Assembly (NCBI RefSeq): GCF_014281965.1
Contig: NZ_JACFTB010000001.1
Coordinates: forward strand, 1 to 64,000
Source: Rhodococcus sp. BP22
GTDB taxonomy: Bacteria; Actinomycetota; Actinomycetes; Mycobacteriales; Mycobacteriaceae
Length of the DNA: 64,000 bases
Reading direction: 5' to 3'
Within the stretch, counting starts at the first letter, position 1, and the number at the start of each line of letters is the position of its first letter. Below are positions 54,964-62,191 of the stretch, piece after piece. The position numbers and the translations under genes are program-made. The notes beneath the pieces are model-generated. The model saw only the letters and a list, made by a program, of their open reading frames with translations. It did not search any database and was not told where the DNA came from.

Positions 54964-55271
54964 CTCTTCCGACTGCGCAAGACACGAACCAGGGGGGCCA
55001 AAGGCAGCGAATAACGAGTTCCGGGAAGGCTGGTGAGACTTCAGGACGCGGTCAGGAAAAGCTCAGTGGCGCTGTCAGACAAGGAACTCGAGGCTGTAGG
55101 TCACCAGAAGACAACAGCCGATGTTCGCATTGCTCTGCCCAGTCGTCCTACGCAACCACGGCTTTCCATGGTTAAGTGCTATCTGGTGGCGTCTCTCATT
55201 CGTTTCCTAATGAGGCACGTAGAGTCGAGACATTTCGTTGACGTTGTGCGGCGATGACCAAGGGGGACGAA
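54964..55271. other. Gene-free interval before the SUKH cassette
   Basis: About 300 bases with no frame I can support. It marks the change from conserved core genes to accessory genes. It probably contains the promoter of the cassette, but no confident -10/-35 pair was found. Confidence 0.4.
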
Positions 55272-55580
55272 GTGTCGAAGTTTGCGCGGTCGCTCGACAG
55301 TGAAGTCCTTCAGCGATGGGCAGCTACGGCCGCCTCAATTGGCTTCCAAATGTTGGTGCTGCCTTCCCGCGTGAATCAGGCAGTCGAACATCACACGGGC
55401 TGCTTCTCTCGGGGTCGCTGGTGTCCTGATGACGTACCCGCGATCAATTTCGCAGCTGAAAGCCTTTCTTTTGCAAGAGAAGATGCCCGACAGGTGTTGC
55501 GCCAGGGTCTATCGAACTACGGCGCTGAACGGCTGCGGCCCTATGTCAAGGGCGCGGCCGACCCAGTAGTCTCGGATTGA
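55272..55580 (+). CDS. Small protein of unknown function, coupled to the SUKH-like gene
   Basis: A 102-aa frame starting at GTG 55272, which has a strong AGGGGGA ribosome site 5 nt upstream; ATG 55254 is an alternative. It has no membrane segment, signal or known motif. Composition is that of a small soluble alpha-rich protein (SLSFAREDARQVLRQGLSNY). The stop overlaps the next start as TGATG, so it is probably translated together with the SUKH-like protein. I do not recognise it. Confidence 0.55.
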   Translation: MSKFARSLDSEVLQRWAATAASIGFQMLVLPSRVNQAVEHHTGCFSRGRWCPDDVPAINFAAESLSFAREDARQVLRQGLSNYGAERLRPYVKGAADPVVSD

Positions 55581-56710
55581 TGCAGTGCATCGAATACTCG
55601 ACCACCATGCCGGTCTTACGCGTCCAAGCCAAGGGAGCGACGTCGATGACCGCAAGTGCTCCAACCGGGGCGCTGCTTACGCCTACAGTTGAAGGCGCCA
55701 ACGTGATTGCTGCAGCCTTCGACATCAACGATCGTTCTGTCGAACGACACATACAGGTATGCGTTGAAGTCCTGGCCTCGGCTCCCAGCCGGTCAGACAT
55801 CGATCAGTGGGACACAGTTGAAGAAGTAGACGTCGATGTCAACGGCCCACTTGAGGTCACGGACGGTTTCGGAACTCGGTTCGAGTCTCTCTCGCGCGAG
55901 ATCGGCGCGAACGGTGGTCTGTCGCGGATCCGTGTGGCAGCCCGGGCGCGTTCCGGTGACCGCCCTCGCGTACAAATCGCAATCTGGAGAACGCAGACCC
56001 GTACCCAGTTGACGCAACTACGCCATGTCGACGGTGTCGACCTGTCCAACTTCGGTTCTCGGGCGGCACCTGTTGAGCCCGAGACCACGACAGAGACCGA
56101 CATCGATGTCCAAAACCCTGCAACTTCCGAGCTGAGTCCGACCCCACCAGTACCTCTGCACGCCGCGTGGCGCGAGGTTGCGGACACACTTAGCGGTGTC
56201 GCGGGCCCTCTCGAAGGCTTACTTCCTGAAGTGTCGACCGACCCTGCCTCGTCTCCTGTTGATGCCCAGGCAGAGCTTGCAGGGTGGTTCGATCTGATGA
56301 ACAGGCTCGATGGGGAAACACGCCAGATTTTACTTCCGGGTCTCGTTCTCTTGACGAGTACCGAATCAGAACGCGTGCGTGATCTATCGGTTCGATCGTG
56401 GAATTTGGCGAGCGGGGATGTACTGGGGAGGCCACAATCGACCGCGGCAGTACCAGTCCACCGGTTCGTCACTCGATTCGTTCCGATTGCAGAGCGCGAT
56501 GCCAGTGTCTTGGTGTTCGACACTCGTGAAGGCGAACATCATGGCTGCGTGGTACTTTTCGACAAAACCGAAGCAGATTCCGCAGGTCCGAGATTTCAAT
56601 CGATCGGTGCCTTGCTACACGACTTGTCGGCGTCGATCGACACTGCAGGCCCTTTCCTCGGAGCTATTCCTCGGATTACTGGTGGGCGACTCACTTGGGA
56701 GTGGGTGTGA
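55580..56710 (+). CDS. SMI1/KNR4 (SUKH)-like protein with an extra N-terminal domain
   Basis: A 376-aa protein. Residues 1-150 form a beta-rich region of unknown type (VEEVDVDVNGPLEVTDGFGT). A Pro/Thr linker follows, then residues about 200-376 look like the SUKH fold: an early helix with WFDLMNRLDGETR, then RFVPIAERDASVLVFDTREG and a closing FQSIGALLHDLSASIDTAG. SUKH proteins are commonly immunity proteins against secreted nuclease or deaminase toxins. A degraded NucA/NucB-type DNase lies nearby in the opposite direction. ATG 55646 is a possible later start. Confidence 0.6.
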   Translation: MQCIEYSTTMPVLRVQAKGATSMTASAPTGALLTPTVEGANVIAAAFDINDRSVERHIQVCVEVLASAPSRSDIDQWDTVEEVDVDVNGPLEVTDGFGTRFESLSREIGANGGLSRIRVAARARSGDRPRVQIAIWRTQTRTQLTQLRHVDGVDLSNFGSRAAPVEPETTTETDIDVQNPATSELSPTPPVPLHAAWREVADTLSGVAGPLEGLLPEVSTDPASSPVDAQAELAGWFDLMNRLDGETRQILLPGLVLLTSTESERVRDLSVRSWNLASGDVLGRPQSTAAVPVHRFVTRFVPIAERDASVLVFDTREGEHHGCVVLFDKTEADSAGPRFQSIGALLHDLSASIDTAGPFLGAIPRITGGRLTWEWV

Positions 56711-57177
56711 TTTCGCGGACCGTTTCAATTCTGTGTGTCGTCGCCTTGGGCTCAGCCGCTTGCTCCGGGGATGTCGAGGAGGGGGTCCAAGTCGATCCTG
56801 CGTCGGTGTCATGCGCCGCCGCCCGCCCCGACGCGGGCGAATTGGGTACGTGGAGCCGCGCTGCAGGGCTAGACGACCGCGAGGGGTATGAGCGTCTTCT
56901 CGTTGCCGAGTGCGGTATTGCTGACCCTGAACCGGCTTCATTCGCGAGTTACGACCAAGACGATGGGCAGCGAACTCTCGGGCTTCATCTCCAGACTTTC
57001 TGCCAACCTTTCGAGGTAGCGGTCGAAGAGGAGGAAGACGTTGTCTCAGTGTGGGTTCGCACGACGGCAGTAGAAGATCTCACCGCGGTCTGTGCCGGTG
57101 ATTACGATGCTCGGCTGGGTACGTATGTAGTGACCCTTGCGGGCGATCTAGGCGACCGCAAGGTTCTGCCCGGGTAG
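56707..57177 (+). CDS. Small secreted lipoprotein of unknown function
   Basis: A 156-aa protein. GTG 56707 overlaps the previous stop (GTGA). The N-terminus VISRTVSILCVVALGSAAC is a lipoprotein signal with Cys19 as the lipidated residue. The mature part is acidic (EVAVEEEEDVVSVWVR) with three further cysteines. I recognise no domain. It is the last gene of the cassette and is followed by a strong terminator. A role with the SUKH-like protein is inferred from coupling only. Confidence 0.7.
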   Translation: MISRTVSILCVVALGSAACSGDVEEGVQVDPASVSCAAARPDAGELGTWSRAAGLDDREGYERLLVAECGIADPEPASFASYDQDDGQRTLGLHLQTFCQPFEVAVEEEEDVVSVWVRTTAVEDLTAVCAGDYDARLGTYVVTLAGDLGDRKVLPG

Positions 57178-57207
57178 TGGGGTCGACACCACTCAGGGGC
57201 GAATCTG

Positions 57208-57243
57208 AGGCGGGGCCTGCGCATCTTCGCGCAGGCCCCGCCT
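57208..57243. terminator. Strong Rho-independent-type terminator, probably bidirectional
   Basis: A 15-bp perfect stem (AGGCGGGGCCTGCGC with its complement) and a 6-nt ATCTTC loop lie between two convergent genes. TT follows the right arm. It serves the lipoprotein gene and probably also the leftward DNase remnant. Confidence 0.85.
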
Positions 57244-57254
57244 TGTCCAATCGG

Positions 57255-58010
57255 TCAGTTCACCAAGATATAGAATGGATCACCCTGCCTGATTCTGTTT
57301 TTCGTGTAAACCATGATGCCAGGGCCCCGGCGCTGCTGTTCTGCGAAGCCGGGATCATGCATACGCTGTAGCCGCTGTTGTTCACGGTCGAGCCCCACAG
57401 CGTGATGTCCGATGGTTTCCTGTTCTGAGTATCGAAGCAATTGTTGAACGTACGTCCGTTCATTGCTCGCGTCGCTCCTTCAGTGGTCGATGCAGACGGA
57501 TACTCGTCGCAGCTCTTGCCCCTTTTTACGTGGCCCTGCAACGTTGCCGCACGACGCATTTCGGTGCTGGTTGATCTTTGTGGTGTCCGTCTCGCGGTGG
57601 AGCGGCGACGATGATGCAAAAGCTGCCTGGCAGTCCGGATTGCTGTGCGCTGGTCACTTGGTTCCTGAAATCGCCCAGCGATGTCGAGCTGCCGCAAGCT
57701 GTCCACCCCGATGGTCTGGCTAGGGTTTTTGAAGGTTCCCCACCACACGGACGCTGTTGAGGAAGTTCCGGGGAGTGCGTTGAGAACCAGATTGCGGCTG
57801 TTACTGCCCGTCTCAGCAGTACAGGGCACAGTTCCAATCGGCGAGCTGATGTCCGAGAACGAGCACTTTGCCCGGCCTATGACCGCCGCTAGGTTCCGTC
57901 CTCCCGTTGTCGAGGACGTCGATCGAGATCGAATCTGGGAATGAAGTCTTGTTATAGCTCATCACCATCTGCCGAGTAATCCGAGCAGTGAGGCAGCCAC
58001 TGTCTGCTCC
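57255..58010 (-). pseudogene. NucA/NucB-type DNase remnant with several frameshifts
   Basis: Family motifs appear in order but in different minus-strand frames. Upstream are CTAETGSNSRNLVLNALPG and VWWGTFKNPSQTIGVDSL; then in a second frame ETDTTKINQHRNASCGN; then back in the first, GKSCDEYPSASTTEGATRAM and VCMIPASQNSSAGALA; and last, in a third frame, YTKNRIRQGDPFYILVN to the stop at 57255. CDEYPxAST-EGA and the closing GDPFY are typical of the NucA/NucB domain, which is often the C-terminal toxin of secreted proteins. Shifts lie near the A/G run at about 57515-57530 and near 57330. The upstream limit is uncertain. Confidence 0.7.
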
Positions 58011-58099
58011 TTCTGGGTCCTATTGATACCAAACGAGCAAGATCACATTGTTTCTCCTGGTGCCCGCACCTCGTGGTGGTTGGTTCGGGCCGAGTCAGT

Positions 58100-58714
58100 T
58101 CACGGGCGGCGGGATGATGCGTACCGATCGCGGCGGGCTGCAACGGTGAAGCCGCATCGACGAGCGGCCGCCACCAGCGGCTCGGGGTTCGCGTCGGTCG
58201 ACCAGGTGGCCTCCCCCGCTTCCCCGAACAGTCCGACGGCGTTGGGGTTCGGCCGGGTGCTGAACCGGGTCTGGTAACGGATTCCGGCGAAGGTGGCCGA
58301 GAACGCCGCCGCCCATTCTTGCGGCACTCCGTACGGGGTCATGGACTCGAGCTCCCTGGTCAGGCCGAAGTCTGCGGCGGTACCCGCGCACGTGTCGGCC
58401 AGCTGATGCTCGTGCGGCACGGCCAAGGTAGACAGGCATCGGGTAGCGGCGAAGGCGTCACTGACGACCCCGGTTCTCGCCAACGTCTCTCCGACGGTTT
58501 CCCGGATCGCGGTGAGTTCGTCGAATGTGAGGTAGCAGGTGCCGTGTGGCTGTGTCAGGTCGCAGCGGCCTCTGCCGGAGGAGGCGAACCACCATGGTCC
58601 GTTCCCGGTGCTGTGTCCACGGATCAGTGGCTGCGCGGCGGTGAGCTCGCAGCCGGGGAACCTGAACAGCGAGCGCAGCGGCGGGCCGAGAGCGACAGTG
58701 TCGCGGTGGCTCAC
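58100..58714 (-). CDS. RES domain toxin (NAD+ phosphorylase/hydrolase type)
   Basis: A 204-aa RES-family toxin. Relatives such as MbcT degrade NAD+ and stop growth unless bound by an Xre-like antitoxin. Visible motifs are PLRSLFRFPG, GNGPWWFASSGRGRCDL and GTCYLTFDELTAIRETVGET, which hold the conserved Arg, Tyr and Glu positions. GTG 58714 overlaps the antitoxin stop by GTGA. The frame is complete while its antitoxin is frameshifted, which raises the question of whether the toxin is still active. Confidence 0.82.
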   Translation of the reverse strand: MSHRDTVALGPPLRSLFRFPGCELTAAQPLIRGHSTGNGPWWFASSGRGRCDLTQPHGTCYLTFDELTAIRETVGETLARTGVVSDAFAATRCLSTLAVPHEHQLADTCAGTAADFGLTRELESMTPYGVPQEWAAAFSATFAGIRYQTRFSTRPNPNAVGLFGEAGEATWSTDANPEPLVAAARRCGFTVAARRDRYASSRRP

Positions 58715-59225
58715 GCAGCCCACCGTTGTGTGTCGGCGCTGGCAAGCGCCACGACGATCTCGTGAGTGCGGCCGTCGGCGATCCACTCGGCTGCGCTGCG
58801 GCCATCGAGTTCGGGCTGCGGGCTGCGTAACCAGACTGCGCAGGTCCAGGGGTCAGCGGCAGCGCGCAGCGTCGACCACAGGGGAACCAGGCGCGGATGC
58901 ACTGTTCCCGAGTCCGTGAATTGCCAGGTGAAATAGGCCCATTGACCTCCGTCGAGTCGGCAGGCGATCACGGCGCCGGCGGCGACAGCCTTGTTGATTG
59001 CTTGGCGGCTTATGCCCCACCACTGGGTAAGGCCGGTGGGTTGTAGAACGGGCCGACGAGCTGGTTGTAGATGCCGCTGATGGGCAGTGCCGCGGTCATG
59101 GAACGGGCGATCGATTCGACGTCGTCGAAGACGTCGGTGGGAACACCGGCAGCGCGGGATGCGCCAACGGCAGCGAACTGCAGTACACGGCAACCCTCGA
59201 TGCGCGACGCGCGCATTTCACTCAC
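58711..59225 (-). pseudogene. Xre/MbcA-like antitoxin of the RES toxin, frameshifted
   Basis: The first part reads from about 59225 or ATG 59216 (MRASRIEGCRVLQFAAVG, then SGIYNQLVGPFYNP). The second part continues in another frame (TGLTQWWGISRQAINKAVAA, then RLVPLWSTLRAAADPWTCAV) to 58711. The join lies at about 59034-59046. Deleting the two surplus C bases would give a smooth GPFYNTGLTQWWGISRQ. The C-terminal part matches the DUF2384-type toxin-binding region. It is either a real inactivation or an assembly error. Confidence 0.7.
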
Positions 59226-59240
59226 CCCCCGGCCAACGCC

Positions 59241-59246
59241 TACCCT
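59241..59246 (+). promoter_or_regulatory. Probable -10 box, leaderless jetA
   Basis: TACCCT ends 6 nt before GTG 59253. The divergent antitoxin begins only 27 bp to the left, so the two control regions overlap. Confidence 0.6.
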
Positions 59247-59252
59247 GTTCCA

Positions 59253-60776
59253 GTGAGCGATTCAGACGACAACGCACGTCTCGGTGCCGCGGCAGCGTTT
59301 CTGCAGGAAGATCGCCTCAAACTCTTCGCATTCACGGTCGCGGAAAAACACAACGAATATCTTTGGGTGCTTCGTGCCTTCGACATCGCCCGCGCCAACT
59401 ATGTCGTTCTTCTACATGCGGCCGAGATTGCGGACACGCTGGCCAGGAATGCCCCCGAAGACGCGCGGCTCACCCCGGCCGAAATCGCACCGCTGCTCGA
59501 GCAGCTTCATACCTGGGAGCTTCTCGAGCGCAGCTACGACGGATCACGCGCCGCTACGTTGGCCGAGTACCGCAACCGCCATTACGTCTACCAATTCAGC
59601 CAGGCCGGCTACAAGGCGTTTCGAGCCGTCGAGGACGTGCTCGGTGCCAGGCTCGACGACGCATCACTGTCCCGGCTCGTCCTGCCTGAGCTGCTCGCCG
59701 ACATGCACGAGTTGGCCGAGGCGAACCGTCAGGCCGACGGTGACCGCATCTACCGCAAGCTCAGCCGACTCGACTCGACACTCTCCGAAATGGCCACTCG
59801 GGCGGCGCATTTCTATCTGGTCCTCGGCGACCTCGTCCGCACCACCGAGATCACACCCGAATCGTTTCTGGTCCACAAAGATGCACTCCTGACGCATATG
59901 CGTGAGTTCAGCTCGGACCTGACGCGGTACGCCCCGAAGTTGGCGGAGGCCATCGCCGTCGTCGAATCGACATCCATCTCGACGCTGATCGAACGTGCCG
60001 CAATCAGTGACGAGCGGGTCTTTCTGACCATCGACGAGCGTCGTGCCGACTGGCAGGCGCGGTGGTCGGGTCTATCTCATTGGTTCGTGGCTGCGGAGGC
60101 CGAACTCAGTGAGTCCGAACGACTACGTGAAGGCACGATGAGCGCCATTGCCGCGGTGTTGTCGCTGCTTCGACGGGTAACCGAGACGCGCAGAGGTGGT
60201 GTGAGCCGCGAGAGTCAACTCCGTCACCTCGCAGGTTGGTTCGCCAACACTGCCACCGAGGACAGTGCGCACGCACTTTTCCATGCCGTGTTCGGTCTCG
60301 GCAGGCCCCGTCATCTGTCCATGGTCCACCCGGATGCGGACATCATTCCCACATCTCGATCCTGGTGGGAAGCCTCTCCCGTCGAAATCTCACGCACCTT
60401 GGCGGAAACCGGTCGCGCGCCGTCGCCCGGCCTGCCTGGCCGCGTCCAACGCAACGACGGCGGGATTCGTCGCCTCCGCGAACAGCAACTCGCCACGCAA
60501 CGCACTCGCAGTGCCGCAGCTCGATCTCTGGCCTCGGTAGGTGTGTACGACCGGACGCTGAACGAGGAGGAGACCGAAGTGCTGTTGAGTTTGCTCAATG
60601 CCGCGCTCACCGCCCGGGTCCGGGTGAGTGGTCGTACGTCCGGCTCGACGGGTTCGGACAGTGGTGTGAAATTGACACTGAGCGACTCCGAAATATCGAC
60701 CGTCGTCCGCACGACGCGTGGACGGTTACATCTGGATCGGCTGCAACTCGAGGTTGCGGATGTGACGCGCCGATGA
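59253..60776 (+). CDS. jetA: Wadjet subunit JetA (DUF2397/TIGR02677 family)
   Basis: A 507-aa kleisin-like subunit of an SMC-type plasmid-restriction complex (Wadjet, EptABCD/MksBEFG relatives). It is mostly helical, with an early LKLFAFTVAEKHNEYLWVLR and a central SRLDSTLSEMATRAAHFYLV, and a basic linker near residue 400. The match to the family rests on overall pattern and on the next two genes. The GTG start is supported by a -10 box. The stop overlaps jetB by ATGA. Confidence 0.85.
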   Translation: MSDSDDNARLGAAAAFLQEDRLKLFAFTVAEKHNEYLWVLRAFDIARANYVVLLHAAEIADTLARNAPEDARLTPAEIAPLLEQLHTWELLERSYDGSRAATLAEYRNRHYVYQFSQAGYKAFRAVEDVLGARLDDASLSRLVLPELLADMHELAEANRQADGDRIYRKLSRLDSTLSEMATRAAHFYLVLGDLVRTTEITPESFLVHKDALLTHMREFSSDLTRYAPKLAEAIAVVESTSISTLIERAAISDERVFLTIDERRADWQARWSGLSHWFVAAEAELSESERLREGTMSAIAAVLSLLRRVTETRRGGVSRESQLRHLAGWFANTATEDSAHALFHAVFGLGRPRHLSMVHPDADIIPTSRSWWEASPVEISRTLAETGRAPSPGLPGRVQRNDGGIRRLREQQLATQRTRSAAARSLASVGVYDRTLNEEETEVLLSLLNAALTARVRVSGRTSGSTGSDSGVKLTLSDSEISTVVRTTRGRLHLDRLQLEVADVTRR

Positions 60777-62191
60777 GAGCACGCGAAATACCTTCTCTGG
60801 CACTCGATTCCTATCAGCGTGCGGCGCGCGTTGCGTTGGCGAACCATCTGGTGACGGCGACGTACCCGGACCGGATCGCTCTTCCACTTCTTCGTAGATG
60901 GGCAACGGAGCTTCGCGAGGATCTTCTCGAGTTGTTCGGCTATCGCCTCGAGGTCACCGAAACGACAGCCCGCTTGTTTCCGGTTCTCGACGCGCTCGAT
61001 TCGACCCAGCCTGCCCGAACCGCCTCGGACCGCGTCTTCGATCGACGCAGATACGCCTACCTGGCGTTGTCCTTGGCTGCGCTCGGCCGAGCAGGCAATC
61101 AGATCACGCTCTCCGAACTCGCCGACCACGTAGCCGCCGAGGCAGGCCAGGTGGACGGTGTGGAACTTGCGACCGACCGCGCTGCGGACCGAGATGCGTT
61201 CGTCGACGCTGTCGGCTGGCTGGCCGCGCGGGGCGCGATATCGCTCGCCGATGGTGATGCAGGCGGCTGGGCGAACAATCCGGCTTCGGGTGAGGCTCTC
61301 TACGACATCGAGCGATCGGTGGTAGTGGCGATGTTCCGTCCCCCCAGAGCCGTTCAGCACCTCCGTTCGGTCACCGGTCTGCTCGTCGGTTCCGACGAGC
61401 AGACCGAAGACAGCGATGAGGACGGGCAATCCCGGCCGCCGATAGATCCCAAGGAGACTCTCAAAAAGGTGCGTCGTGCATTGGTCGAGCATCCCGTCGT
61501 CTATTTCGACGATTTCGATCAGGACGGTCGCACCGCACTCACTGCAGTACGGACAGTCGCCGACGTCGAATTGCTGACCGGTCTGATCGCCGAGCGTCGC
61601 GCCGAGGGCGTCACGTTGATCGATACATCCGGGCGGATGTCGGACCTCCGATTCCCCAGCACAGGAACGATCGCTCAAGTCGCGCTGCTTCTGGCCGGTG
61701 AGATATCGGACCGGGTGATCGATCCCGATGCCCTCGAATTGGCACGCCATCCGATTCCCGAAAACGGCGACCTGATCGACCTCATCGACTCGGCAATACC
61801 TGGAGGTGGGGTTTTCGACGACCTCGCCGAGTTCGGTGGGCGAGGTCGAACCGGTGAAAGCTCTACTACCGAGCTTTACCCTTTCGTGGAGAACAGTTGG
61901 GTGAACGGCGCGGTCTCCGACCTGGTCGAGAGGTACGGACGCACGTTCGCGGCCCAATGGCAGGCCGACCCGATCGGTCTCGGTGAGCGAGCGGTCGGCA
62001 TGCTCCATCGACTCCGGCTGGTGCACATCATGTCCGGCGGGATACTCGTTCTCCCCGTCATCGCTCGCTACCGTGATGTGGTGATCAGTGTGCGAGACCG
62101 GATACCCCAGGATTTTCTCTTCGATTCCACAGAATTCGACGGCACAGAACCGAGTTCGCATTCTCACACCACGGAAACCGAGGCGCACTAG
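60773..62191 (+). CDS. jetB: Wadjet subunit JetB (DUF2398/TIGR02678 family)
   Basis: A 472-aa helical and winged-helix subunit (KITE-like role), starting MRAREIPSLALDSYQRAARV at the ATG that overlaps jetA; the longer upstream frame is shadow. Visible family features are FDRRRYAYLALSLAALGRAG, VEHPVVYFDDFDQDGRTALT and TELYPFVENSWVNGAVSDLV. It is followed at once by jetC (TAG then ATG). Confidence 0.87.
   Translation: MRAREIPSLALDSYQRAARVALANHLVTATYPDRIALPLLRRWATELREDLLELFGYRLEVTETTARLFPVLDALDSTQPARTASDRVFDRRRYAYLALSLAALGRAGNQITLSELADHVAAEAGQVDGVELATDRAADRDAFVDAVGWLAARGAISLADGDAGGWANNPASGEALYDIERSVVVAMFRPPRAVQHLRSVTGLLVGSDEQTEDSDEDGQSRPPIDPKETLKKVRRALVEHPVVYFDDFDQDGRTALTAVRTVADVELLTGLIAERRAEGVTLIDTSGRMSDLRFPSTGTIAQVALLLAGEISDRVIDPDALELARHPIPENGDLIDLIDSAIPGGGVFDDLAEFGGRGRTGESSTTELYPFVENSWVNGAVSDLVERYGRTFAAQWQADPIGLGERAVGMLHRLRLVHIMSGGILVLPVIARYRDVVISVRDRIPQDFLFDSTEFDGTEPSSHSHTTETEAH

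Noticed and set aside
55033..55257. A 74-codon gene before the SUKH cassette
   Set aside because: No ribosome site, domain or coupling; it overlaps the probable promoter region of the next gene.
57260..57829. An intact 189-codon gene for the DNase-like protein
   Set aside because: Family motifs are distributed over several frames. The single frame includes an Arg-rich stretch that is out of frame, and its C-terminus does not match the family.
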